This document shows positions 1-7,604 of a stretch of 64,000 nt of DNA, piece after piece. Below the pieces are notes generated by a model. The model made no database searches. It was not told the origin of the DNA and saw only the letters and a program-made list of their open reading frames with translations. A program made the translations under genes and the position numbers. Numbering within the stretch: the first letter of the stretch is position 1; each line of letters begins with the position of its first letter. Origin of the DNA: RAM1 sp943372515 (GTDB lineage: Bacteria > Pseudomonadota > Gammaproteobacteria > Burkholderiales > Burkholderiaceae_C); assembly GCA_943372515.1 (NCBI GenBank), contig CALRYY010000003.1:1-64000 (forward strand), read 5' to 3'.

Positions 1-1176
1 CAGCCGCTCCTCGGTCGTGAACTTCACCAGCTGCAGCGCGGTGCAGGTCATGAGCCCGTCCATGTTGCGGATGAACTCGGCATGCATCAGCACCTCACCG
101 CCCAGCATTTGCTCCATGCGGCGCACCTGCTCCTTGTGCTGGCCGGGAGTGAAAGCGCTCTGCAGGTAGGTGATGCCCTTGTCCACCCGCATGGCATGCA
201 GCGTGGTGTGGTTCCAGGTGTATTCCAGCAGCGTCCGGTTGCCTGCGGCGACCTCCTCCGCCGTCTTGCGGTAGGTGACGGTACCCCGGAACTGGGCTAC
301 CAGTTCCAGGTAAGCCGGCTCGCTCTGCTCGGCCACCAGCACGATGCAGGCGTGGCAGCCCGTGGGAAGGTACTCGGCCAGCTGCTTGAGATAGTCGGGC
401 ACGGGCGCGGCCATGAAGGCCAATTCTTTCTTGAGGATGCCGGGGGCGCAGGCGAGCGCGTCAGAAAATTCCAGCGCATCGTCAAAAGCCGTGAACGTGA
501 CGATGGCTTCCATCCAGTCGTGTACCGGTGCCATCGCAACCTCAAGCTCCAGCACCAGGCCGTTGGTGCCCCACACATGGTGCATGGCCAACGCCTGCGG
601 GCCGCGCAACTCGATGACCTGCGGGTTCTCCTCGATCGTCATGGCCTTGAGGCCCAGCACGTTGCCGCGCGAGCCCAGTGGCCCGTAGTTGATGGAGCCG
701 ACGCCGCCGAAGCCACCGCCATAGAGCCCCCCGAGGGTGGCACTGCGGTAGGTCGAGGGCATGCAGCGCAGCTCCAGGCCCTGGTCGCGGGTGGCTTTCT
801 CCAGGTCCCACAGCCGGATGCCGGCCTGCGCCCGGGCGACGCCGTTGCGCGCCCACAGGAAAGCGTTGTAGCCGCTCATGTCAAGCAGCACGCCGCCTTG
901 CAGCGGCACGCATTGCCCGTAGTTGCCGGTGCCGCTGCCGCGCACGGTGATCGGAATTCGCAGGCGGGCGCACAGGCTGACCAGGGCGCGAATCTCGTCC
1001 TCGTTGCGCGGGCGCACCGCAGCGGCGGCGCGCTTGCCTTCCAGCTGGCGCTTGAGCACCGGGCTGTACCAGTTGAAGTCCTGCGACAGGCGCGCGATGC
1101 GGCTCTCGTCGGTGACCCAGTCCAGGTCGGGCAGTTCGGCGTGCAGTTGTTCGATGGGGTGTACAGGTGCGTTCAT
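1..1176 (-). CDS. FAD-binding oxidoreductase (FAD_binding_4 / GlcD-like), 3' end beyond window
   Basis: The reading frame starts at the ATG ending at 1176 and stays open for 392 codons to the window edge, so the C-terminus is missing. Residues about 50-200 form a PP-loop FAD domain: a VRPRNEDE strand, RGSGTGNYGQ near residues 79-88 that would hold the FAD pyrophosphate, then glycine-rich LGGLYGGGFGGVGS. Related enzymes oxidise 2-hydroxy acids or aromatic alcohols; the substrate cannot be told here. It lies 41 bp after the ABC permease gene and is probably the last visible gene of the leftward operon that begins near 6669. Confidence 0.8.
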   Translation of the reverse strand, partial: MNAPVHPIEQLHAELPDLDWVTDESRIARLSQDFNWYSPVLKRQLEGKRAAAAVRPRNEDEIRALVSLCARLRIPITVRGSGTGNYGQCVPLQGGVLLDMSGYNAFLWARNGVARAQAGIRLWDLEKATRDQGLELRCMPSTYRSATLGGLYGGGFGGVGSINYGPLGSRGNVLGLKAMTIEENPQVIELRGPQALAMHHVWGTNGLVLELEVAMAPVHDWMEAIVTFTAFDDALEFSDALACAPGILKKELAFMAAPVPDYLKQLAEYLPTGCHACIVLVAEQSEPAYLELVAQFRGTVTYRKTAEEVAAGNRTLLEYTWNHTTLHAMRVDKGITYLQSAFTPGQHKEQVRRMEQMLGGEVLMHAEFIRNMDGLMTCTALQLVKFTTEERL

Positions 1177-1217
1177 AAGACAGATTCCACTTTATGCAGG
1201 CGCTTGAGGGAGGGCCA

Positions 1218-2084
1218 TCAGTCTCGCGAGAGTTCGCTGGCGTGCCAGGAGCCCAGCGCCAGTTTGGTCAGCCAGGCCATCAGCACGAACAGCGCGACGC
1301 CGGCCACCGATATCAGAAGCAGGGCGGCGAACATGCGCGGGATGTTCAGCTGATAGCCCGCCATCAGGATCTGGTAGGCCAGGCCTGTCGCCGCGCCTCC
1401 GGTACCGGCCACGAACTCGGCCACCACCGCGCCGATCAGCGCCAGCCCGCTCGAGATGCGCAGGCCGCCGAAGAAATAGGGCAGGGCGCTCGGGATGCGC
1501 AGGCGCATCAGTGTCTGTGCGCGGCTGGCGCGGTTCATTGCGAAGTAGCTTTGCAGATCCGGGTCGACGCTGCGCAGGCCCAGTGTGGTGTTGGAAATGA
1601 TGGGAAATAGCGCCACCAGCGAGGCGCAGGCCACAAGCGATGCTGTCGGGTTTTTCACCCAGATGATGATCAGCGGCGCCACCGCGACGATGGGCGTCAC
1701 CTGCAGCAGCACCGCATAGGGGAACAGCGCGGTCTCGATCCTGCGGCTTTGCACGAAAAGGAAGGAGATCAGCACCCCCACGACGGTGGCCACCGCAAAC
1801 GACAACAGCGTGATCTTCATGGTCACCAGCAGCGAGCCGCCCAGCGCCTGCCAGTCGGTGACCAGTGTCTGGAACATCAGCACCGGCGAAGGCACCAGGT
1901 AGGGCGGAAGCTTGAAACCGGTCACCAGGGCCTGCCAGGCGGCCAGCAGCACGATGGCGACGACGCTCGGGTAGAGCACCTTCTGTACTCTTTCCGAGGG
2001 CTGGCGCGGAACCGGCTTTGCCGGGCCGCTGGCGGCGCCCCCTTGAGGGGGAGGCGGCTGCAAGCCGCTTCGGGGGGGAGTCAT
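1218..2084 (-). CDS. ABC transporter permease, SsuC/TauC/ThiX type
   Basis: A 288-residue inner-membrane protein with about six hydrophobic segments from residue 38 on and a BPD_transp_1-type cytoplasmic loop around RASRAQTLMRLRIPSALP. It would form the channel of the importer encoded with the ATPase and binding protein just upstream. The ATG overlaps the ATPase stop by 4 bp (ATGA), so translation is probably coupled. The first 20 or so residues are proline- and glycine-rich and are encoded by a hairpin-forming GC element (2035-2080) that looks like an intergenic repeat taken into the gene; the conserved part begins near residue 30. Confidence 0.88.
   Translation of the reverse strand: MTPPRSGLQPPPPQGGAASGPAKPVPRQPSERVQKVLYPSVVAIVLLAAWQALVTGFKLPPYLVPSPVLMFQTLVTDWQALGGSLLVTMKITLLSFAVATVVGVLISFLFVQSRRIETALFPYAVLLQVTPIVAVAPLIIIWVKNPTASLVACASLVALFPIISNTTLGLRSVDPDLQSYFAMNRASRAQTLMRLRIPSALPYFFGGLRISSGLALIGAVVAEFVAGTGGAATGLAYQILMAGYQLNIPRMFAALLLISVAGVALFVLMAWLTKLALGSWHASELSRD
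2035..2080. repeat. Tandem-hairpin GC element inside the start of the permease gene
   Basis: CCCCC-TTGA-GGGGG at 2038-2051 is followed by GCGGCT-GCA-AGCCGC at 2054-2068 and a run of seven G. Two adjacent hairpins of this kind resemble short repeats that, as I recall, are common between comamonad genes. Here the element encodes codons 2-17 of the permease. A weaker C-run/G-run relative lies at 51184-51198. Confidence 0.5.
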
Positions 2085-2917
2085 ATTTTTTCCTCGTCGG
2101 TGTCGACGCTGGCGCGCAGCAGGCTGTCCTGAAGGCGCTTGGCATATTGGGCGAACCGCGGCGTGACCATGAAGTCGGGCGTGCGCGGGTAGGGCTCGTC
2201 AATCACCACTTCCTCGACGATGCGGCCGGGCCGCGCCGCCATCATGACCACGCGGTTGGACAGGAACACGGCCTCATGGATGGAGTGGGTCACAAAGATG
2301 ACGGTGAGTTTTTTCTCGCGCCACAGGGCCAGCAGGTCGGAGTCGAGCTTGTGCCGCGTGATCTCGTCCAGCGCACCGAAGGGCTCGTCCATCAGGAGCA
2401 GGTTGGGCTGCACCACCAGGCTGCGCGCGATCGACACGCGCATCTGCATGCCGCCCGACAGCGCACGCGGCAGCGAGCCGGCGAACTTCGACAGGCCCAC
2501 CAGGGCCAGGGCATCCGCGACGCGTGCCTCGGCTTGCGCCCGTGGCAGGCCGGCCAGGTCCAGCGGCAGCCGCACATTGGCGGCCACGCTGGCCCAGGGC
2601 ATGAGCGTGGGCGCCTGGAACACGAAGGCGAGCTTGCGCTGGGTTTCCTCCAGCTGCGCCACCGGCTTGCGCCACAGCAACAGCCTCCCGTCGGTGGGTT
2701 CCAGCAGGCCGGCCACCATCTTCAGGAGCGTGCTCTTGCCGCAGCCCGAAGGGCCCAGCAGGGTGATGAACTCACCTTCCTGCACGGTGAGCTCCACCGG
2801 CTGCAGCGCGACCGTGCCATTCGGGTAGGTCTTGTGCGCCGACAGCACCTCGACGGCCGGGACGGCCGCGCCGGCAGCAGGCTCGGCCGCTGCGACGGCA
2901 GCGGGCAGCTCACGCAT
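2081..2917 (-). CDS. ABC transporter ATP-binding protein, SsuB/TauB type
   Basis: A 278-residue ATPase that would energise the neighbouring permease. It has a Walker A motif GPSGCGKST near residues 55-63, a signature LSGGMQMRV, a Walker B LLLMDEPFGALD and a switch histidine in VTHSIHEA. The N-terminus has an alanine-rich tail of about 22 residues before the domain. The ATG at 2917 abuts the stop of the binding-protein gene and the stop overlaps the permease start. The subfamily is that of sulfonate, taurine and pyrimidine-precursor importers. Confidence 0.9.
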   Translation of the reverse strand: MRELPAAVAAAEPAAGAAVPAVEVLSAHKTYPNGTVALQPVELTVQEGEFITLLGPSGCGKSTLLKMVAGLLEPTDGRLLLWRKPVAQLEETQRKLAFVFQAPTLMPWASVAANVRLPLDLAGLPRAQAEARVADALALVGLSKFAGSLPRALSGGMQMRVSIARSLVVQPNLLLMDEPFGALDEITRHKLDSDLLALWREKKLTVIFVTHSIHEAVFLSNRVVMMAARPGRIVEEVVIDEPYPRTPDFMVTPRFAQYAKRLQDSLLRASVDTDEEKI

Positions 2918-3900
2918 TACGGCATCACCTTCAGGTCCTTGATGAACTGCAGGTCGTAGGCCTGGGTCGGGCCAAGCTTGCCGGCATCGACCAGCTTGTT
3001 TTCCAGCAGGAACGCATGGTTCTTGCGCACGCGGTCGATGTCGATGCTGCCGATGCCGTCCTTGGCGGCGCCGCCGCCGGTGACGATGCCCATCTCCTTG
3101 AGCTTGGCCACGCTGTAGGCCAGCTGCTCGTCGGTCATGTTGGGGTTGTCCTTCTTGATCAGGGCATTGGCAGGCGCCGGGTCGGCCAGGTAGCTCTTCC
3201 AGCCTTCCATGGTCCCCTTGACGAAGGCCGCCATCGCCTTGGGCCTGTCCTTGACCGTTTGCTCCATGCAGGAAATGGTCGTGGAATAGGAAGGCCAGCC
3301 GGCATCGGCGAACAGGAAGCTGTTGGCCTTGACGCCGGCCTTCTGCACCGCGAAGGGCTCACTGGTGAGGTAGCCCTGCTGCACCGTGTTCTTGTCGGCC
3401 ACGAACGGCTGGATGTTGAAGGTGTAGGGCCGGGTCTGGCTGTCGTCAAAGCCGTACTTGTTCTTGAGCCAGAGCCAGTAGCCCTCGCGCGCGGACGAGG
3501 CGATCAGGATGGTCTTGCCCTTCATGTCCTCGAACTTCTTGACATCTTCATGGGCGATCAGCACCTGCGGGTCTTTCTGGAAGCTGGCGGCCAGCGTCAC
3601 CACCGGCAGGCCGTTGCTGCGCGCCCGCATGATCTGCAGGTCGCTCGACCCCATGATGCAGTCGGTCTGGCCGGCGCCCAGCATCTGGATGATGTTGACC
3701 TGCGGGCCGCCCATCTTGATGGTCACGTCCAGGCCGTACTTCTTGTAGATGCCGGTGGCCACCGCCTGGTAGAAGCCGCCATGCTCGGCCTGGGCGTACC
3801 AGTTGGTCATGTAGGTGAGCTTTTCCTGTGCCTGCGCGCCGGCGGCAAATGCCAGGGCGAGCGAAGCGGCCAGCAGGGTGCGTGCGATGGAAGCTTTCAT
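2917..3900 (-). CDS. ABC transporter substrate-binding protein, NMT1/THI5-like
   Basis: A 327-residue periplasmic protein with a Sec signal peptide (MKASIARTLL, cleavage near AGAQAQ). The mature part opens with LTYMTNWYAQAEHGGFYQA and contains GLDVTIKMGGPQVNIIQML, typical of the NMT1/THI5-like fold that binds aminopyrimidines, sulfonates or similar small organics. The start at 3900 was chosen for the signal peptide. With the two downstream genes it makes a complete importer. The creatininase gene upstream lies 74 bp away. The pyrimidine-type ligand is an inference from the family, the RutR-like regulator and the deaminase. Confidence 0.9.
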   Translation of the reverse strand: MKASIARTLLAASLALAFAAGAQAQEKLTYMTNWYAQAEHGGFYQAVATGIYKKYGLDVTIKMGGPQVNIIQMLGAGQTDCIMGSSDLQIMRARSNGLPVVTLAASFQKDPQVLIAHEDVKKFEDMKGKTILIASSAREGYWLWLKNKYGFDDSQTRPYTFNIQPFVADKNTVQQGYLTSEPFAVQKAGVKANSFLFADAGWPSYSTTISCMEQTVKDRPKAMAAFVKGTMEGWKSYLADPAPANALIKKDNPNMTDEQLAYSVAKLKEMGIVTGGGAAKDGIGSIDIDRVRKNHAFLLENKLVDAGKLGPTQAYDLQFIKDLKVMP

Positions 3901-3974
3901 GGGTGACCTCTCGTGACGTGGGTTGAAAAGGAAGTTGGAAGTGCCGGGCAATGCAAGGAGTGCGCCTGTCCGGT

Positions 3975-4829
3975 TCACAGGCTTTGCTGGATGTGGCCGG
4001 TCTGGTGGCCGTAACCCCAGGACTCGACATCGCGTTTGACCCACTGCATCTGGAACAGGTCGGTAATGGCCGTGACCCAGCTGTCCGACAGCGTGTCCAG
4101 GATGTCCAGGCCCTGTTCGCGCGTGGCTTGCAGGGGGTCGCCGATCACGCCGCTGGGGCCGAAGTCGCGAGAAGTCCAGGCGCAGGCCGGGCGGCCGTCG
4201 GCCGACAGGATTTTCGAAGGGAAAGGCGCGGGGAAATTGGCGACCGCGCGCTCGATGTGCACCGTATCGGGCGCCAGCGCCATCATCAGCGCCGTCTCTG
4301 AATGGCCGGCGTGCATGGACAGGCGTCGCTCTTCGTCCGAGATGTATTTGCCCGAGGAGTTGGGCAGCCGCGACACGTGGTAGGGCACGATGACGAAATC
4401 GCCATGGCGCAGGCGCAACTCGCGCGCGGCCATCTCCAGCACCTGGGGCTGGCCGCCATGGCCGTTGGCCAGCAGCAGCTTGCGAAAACCCGCGCGGTAG
4501 ACCGATTCGCCCAGCTCGGTGATGGTCGCCAGCAGCGTGGTGCCGGTCAGCGTCATGGTGCCGGGGAAGTGCAGGTGCTCGTCGGACTTGCCGTAAGTGA
4601 TGGGCGCCATGCCGAAGGCGCGAACTTCGGCCGGCAGCTTTTCCAGCGCCTTGCCCAGCACGCCCGAAGAAATGACGCTGTCCACTGAGCACGGCAGGTG
4701 CGGGCCGTGCTGCTCGATCGCCCCTACGGGCAGCACGATGACCGTGTTCTCGCGGTCCGGCAGGGCCGTCACCTCGGTCCAGGACAGGTAGGGCAGGAAG
4801 CGGTGGGCCGGGATGTAACCGTGGATCAT
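3975..4829 (-). CDS. Creatininase-family amidohydrolase
   Basis: A 284-residue protein starting MIHGYIPAHRFLPYLSW. Metal ligands of the family can be seen: VGAIEQHGPHLP (Glu and His), the Asp of PCSVD, and LLANGHGGQ. Members include creatininase, formamidopyrimidine-type deformylases (ArfB) and other cyclic-amide hydrolases, so a ring-opening or deformylating step on an N-heterocycle is likely. Its ATG overlaps the stop of the upstream deaminase gene by 3 bp. An upstream in-frame start exists but would lie inside the deaminase gene. Confidence 0.85.
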   Translation of the reverse strand: MIHGYIPAHRFLPYLSWTEVTALPDRENTVIVLPVGAIEQHGPHLPCSVDSVISSGVLGKALEKLPAEVRAFGMAPITYGKSDEHLHFPGTMTLTGTTLLATITELGESVYRAGFRKLLLANGHGGQPQVLEMAARELRLRHGDFVIVPYHVSRLPNSSGKYISDEERRLSMHAGHSETALMMALAPDTVHIERAVANFPAPFPSKILSADGRPACAWTSRDFGPSGVIGDPLQATREQGLDILDTLSDSWVTAITDLFQMQWVKRDVESWGYGHQTGHIQQSL

Positions 4830-6085
4830 GGGGGCGGCCTTGAGTCGGATGAAGTAAGAGGGACGCCGGCGCGCAGCACCGTGCGGTGCGCTGCGCGCGA
4901 GGGCCAGCCCCAGGCGTCGGCGCGGTTGAAGACGACGAGGTCTGCGCAGGCGCCGACCAGCGTGGGCGCCGCCAGGGGAGTGCGGGACAACCAGTCGCGC
5001 CGGCACAGGCTTTGCGACCAGGTGTCAAAGGGCGCGTCAAGTTGCGCGGCCATTACCCCGGCGGCCAGCGCATCTACCGGGTCGTAACTGCCGGTTCGGC
5101 AAAACGGATCCTGCACGTTGTCGCTGGCAATCAACACGGGGATGCCGCGTTCGCGCGCTTCCTTGACGAGCGTCAGGCCGCGTTGCCGCGGTGTGCGGCC
5201 GGTGACGGCGTCCTGCAGCAGCAGGTTGGTGACCGGCAGCGACACCAGCGTGATGGGCAGCTGCGCCACCGCGTCCAGTGTGGCGAGCGCTTGCGCTTCA
5301 GGCTGTACGGCCAGCGAGCAGGTGTGGCCGCAGACCACGCGTCCGCCAAAGCCGGTCTCACGCAGGATGCGGGCGGTCTCCATCAGGCCCTGGGCCTGCG
5401 GGTTCAGTTCCTCGTCGACATGCAGGTCCACGTCCAGCCCCGCTTCGCCTGCGGCGATGAACACATGGCGCAGGGCCTGCGCGTCCCAGTTGACCGAGTG
5501 CACGAAGGCGCCCAGCCGGGCATGCTGGCCGGTGGCCTTGACCTGCGCCGCGAAGCTGCGGGCCTGGGCCAGCTCCTGAAACAGGGTGAGTTTGATCAGG
5601 CTGACCTGTTCCAGCACGATCCGGTCTTTCCATTCATCGGCGAGCGCCGCGATCACGCTCCAGGCCACCGGCGCGCGGTCGGTTTCCCACCAGTCCACAT
5701 GGGTGCGCACCTGCACGCAGCCGGCCTCATGCGCCCACGTCAGCGCGCGGCTGGCGCGCTCGTGCACATCGGCCGGCGTCCAGCCAAGGCGGTCGGTCAT
5801 CATCGCGTCGATGGCGCCCAGCAGCCCCGGCTGCACACGACGCATGCGCGGCAGGGTGAAGGTCTTGTCCAGGTGGGTGTGCGCATCGACCAGGCCGGGC
5901 AGCACCGGTGCGCCCTTCACATCCCATGCGCCGTCCTGCACGCCTGGCGCTGCAGGCGTCACGGACTCGACCTTGCCATCGGCCAGCTTCAAATCGGCCA
6001 GCGCAGGCTGCCCCGAGAGGGTAGGCCACGCATCGCCGAGGAGCCACTTGGGCAGCCTGGCGCCGGCAATGCGCTCCAGCTTCAT
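4826..6085 (-). CDS. Cytosine-deaminase-like amidohydrolase
   Basis: A 419-residue metal-dependent hydrolase of the CodA type. Motifs in order: DAHTHLDKTF (first metal His pair), DLHVDEELN (His plus catalytic Glu), VCGHTCSLA, and IASDNVQDPF whose Asp matches the catalytic Asp of CodA. Family members deaminate cytosine, creatinine, isoguanine and related rings. The start at 6085 overlaps the upstream oxidoreductase stop by 4 bp, and the stop overlaps the creatininase start. A deaminase followed by a creatininase-type hydrolase fits stepwise opening of an aminated ring; the true substrate is unknown. Confidence 0.85.
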   Translation of the reverse strand: MKLERIAGARLPKWLLGDAWPTLSGQPALADLKLADGKVESVTPAAPGVQDGAWDVKGAPVLPGLVDAHTHLDKTFTLPRMRRVQPGLLGAIDAMMTDRLGWTPADVHERASRALTWAHEAGCVQVRTHVDWWETDRAPVAWSVIAALADEWKDRIVLEQVSLIKLTLFQELAQARSFAAQVKATGQHARLGAFVHSVNWDAQALRHVFIAAGEAGLDVDLHVDEELNPQAQGLMETARILRETGFGGRVVCGHTCSLAVQPEAQALATLDAVAQLPITLVSLPVTNLLLQDAVTGRTPRQRGLTLVKEARERGIPVLIASDNVQDPFCRTGSYDPVDALAAGVMAAQLDAPFDTWSQSLCRRDWLSRTPLAAPTLVGACADLVVFNRADAWGWPSRAAHRTVLRAGVPLTSSDSRPPP

Positions 6086-6669
6086 GCAAACCTCGCCATC
6101 GCTTCGCCCACCCGCCGCTTGAAGGCTGTCAGCCGGGGCTCGGTCGCCACGTTCATGTGGTAGTACGCATGGAAGTCCACGCGGGCTGCGTTGCCGGTCA
6201 GGCGCTTCATGTAGCGCGTGATGATCTTGCGCGGCGGGTCGCCCATGTACCAGGCCACCCAGCGCGGCCGGCCGTAGGTGACGACAGCCGAGATGCGCTT
6301 GATGTGGGTCAGCATCGGCTTGACGTTGGCCGGGTCGCTGATGTCGAAAGCCACGCCCGGCATGAAGAGCCGGTCGAAGTAGCCCTTGAGCATGGCGGGC
6401 AGGCCGAAGCACCAGGTCGGAAAGCAGAAGACGATGGCCTCGGCCTGTCGCAGCCGCGCGACGTGATCAGCCAGCGCCTCCTGGTTGGAAGGCACATCGT
6501 GGTATCCCAGCCTCTCCTCGCGCGACAGCACCGGGTTGAAACCTTCGGCGTACAGGTCGCAGTCGTCCACCGTGTGGCCGGCAGCCTTGAGGTTGGTGAC
6601 CACCTCGGCATGCAAAGCCGCGGCGAAACTGGTTTCGACCGGGTGGCAGTAGACAACCAGGACATGCAT
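6082..6669 (-). CDS. Flavodoxin-fold NAD(P)H oxidoreductase (MdaB/KefF-like)
   Basis: A 195-residue cytoplasmic flavoprotein of the flavodoxin_2 type: MHVLVVYCHPVETSFAAAL is the FMN/FAD-phosphate loop, and FPTWCFGLPAMLKGYFDRLF is the family core. It may reduce quinones, nitro groups or an oxidised ring, or supply reduced flavin to a partner. It is the first enzyme gene after the inverted repeat at 6766-6802, so it is probably where operon transcription enters. The stop overlaps the deaminase start (ATGA). Confidence 0.85.
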   Translation of the reverse strand: MHVLVVYCHPVETSFAAALHAEVVTNLKAAGHTVDDCDLYAEGFNPVLSREERLGYHDVPSNQEALADHVARLRQAEAIVFCFPTWCFGLPAMLKGYFDRLFMPGVAFDISDPANVKPMLTHIKRISAVVTYGRPRWVAWYMGDPPRKIITRYMKRLTGNAARVDFHAYYHMNVATEPRLTAFKRRVGEAMARFA

Positions 6670-6765
6670 GGTGGCTACCGGCCAGCATGCACCGCCACCG
6701 TGACCAATGCACCTGAAATGTGCTGGAAACGGGGACGGGCCGCGCTATTTTCGAACTGGGTTTTC

Positions 6766-6802
6766 AATTCTGACCAACTAATTTGACTAGTTGGTCAGAA
6801 TT
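6766..6802. promoter_or_regulatory. Perfect 15-bp inverted repeat, probable TetR/RutR-type operator
   Basis: AATTCTGACCAACTA (6766-6780), a 7-bp spacer, then the exact reverse complement TAGTTGGTCAGAATT (6788-6802). Inside it, TTGACTAGTTGGTCAG (6783-6798) differs in two places from the RutR consensus TTGACCAnnTGGTCAA as I remember it. It lies in the 196-bp gap between the RutR-like regulator gene and the first enzyme gene, about 100 bp before the latter's start, in a locally AT-rich stretch fit for a promoter. Confidence 0.8.
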
Positions 6803-6865
6803 AGCAAGCACTGTGCCACTTCCGCGCCACTCACGGCAGGAAGCGTGGAATCGAGCGTGGATATG

Positions 6866-7492
6866 TCAGGGTGTCTGGATGCCGCAGCCGCGCAGCAGCA
6901 GCGTGGTCAGCTGCTTGACCAGGGCTTCCCGGTCGGGCTGCCAGTCGACTTCACCGGGCTTGATCAACTGGCGCACCTGCACGGCTGAATCGGCATAGAA
7001 CTGCGTCACCGACCAGATACTCATGAGAAGGACGTACGGGTCCACTGGCAGCATCAGCCCCCGGGCAATCCAGCCATTGATGACGTTCACCTTCTCCTGT
7101 GTGCGCATGCGTGAGTCGAGCCAGAACTTTTCCAGGTTACGGCCGCCGTCCAGCACCTCGCGCGTGAAGATGCGCGACACCTCCGGCTTGTCGAAGGCCT
7201 GGTCGATCTTCAAGCGGATGTAGTCGCCCAGTACCTTGCCCGGATCGGTGGAGCCGGGGTCGAACATCCCTTTCCAGTCAGCCATGACGGACATCAGCAG
7301 CTCTTCGTAAAGCTCCTCCTTGCCCTTGATGTAGTAGTGCAGCTGGGGTTTGGTGAGTCCTGCGCGCGCGGCGATGGCCTGTGTGGACGTGCCTTTCAGG
7401 CCGTTCTGGCTGAACTCGGCGATCGCCGCTTCGCGTATCGCGGCGAGGATGCGATCGCGGCTTTCGCGGGGCTTGCGGATGGGAGTGTTCAA
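6866..7492 (-). CDS. TetR-family regulator, RutR (YcdC)-like
   Basis: A 208-residue repressor: helix-turn-helix in residues 15-60 (GTSTQAIAARAGLTKPQLHYY), followed by a C-terminal domain with ISRIF-type helices (SRIFTREVLDGG, MSIWSVTQFYADSAVQV) like the YcdC/RutR ligand domain. RutR in Escherichia coli senses uracil or thymine. The only upstream start in frame is TTG at 7492, preceded by AGGA 10 bases away. It lies on the same strand as, and upstream of, the enzymes, and probably controls them through the inverted repeat at 6766-6802. Confidence 0.88.
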   Translation of the reverse strand: MNTPIRKPRESRDRILAAIREAAIAEFSQNGLKGTSTQAIAARAGLTKPQLHYYIKGKEELYEELLMSVMADWKGMFDPGSTDPGKVLGDYIRLKIDQAFDKPEVSRIFTREVLDGGRNLEKFWLDSRMRTQEKVNVINGWIARGLMLPVDPYVLLMSIWSVTQFYADSAVQVRQLIKPGEVDWQPDREALVKQLTTLLLRGCGIQTP

Positions 7493-7604
7493 GGCGAAGG
7501 AATCCTAGCAGAGGCGTGCGTGGACCGCCCGCTTCCCCTGGCCAGCGCCCCGCCGGCGCCGATCTTGGGCCGGCGAGGGACGCGGTTGCCCGCCGCGCCT
7601 TGCC

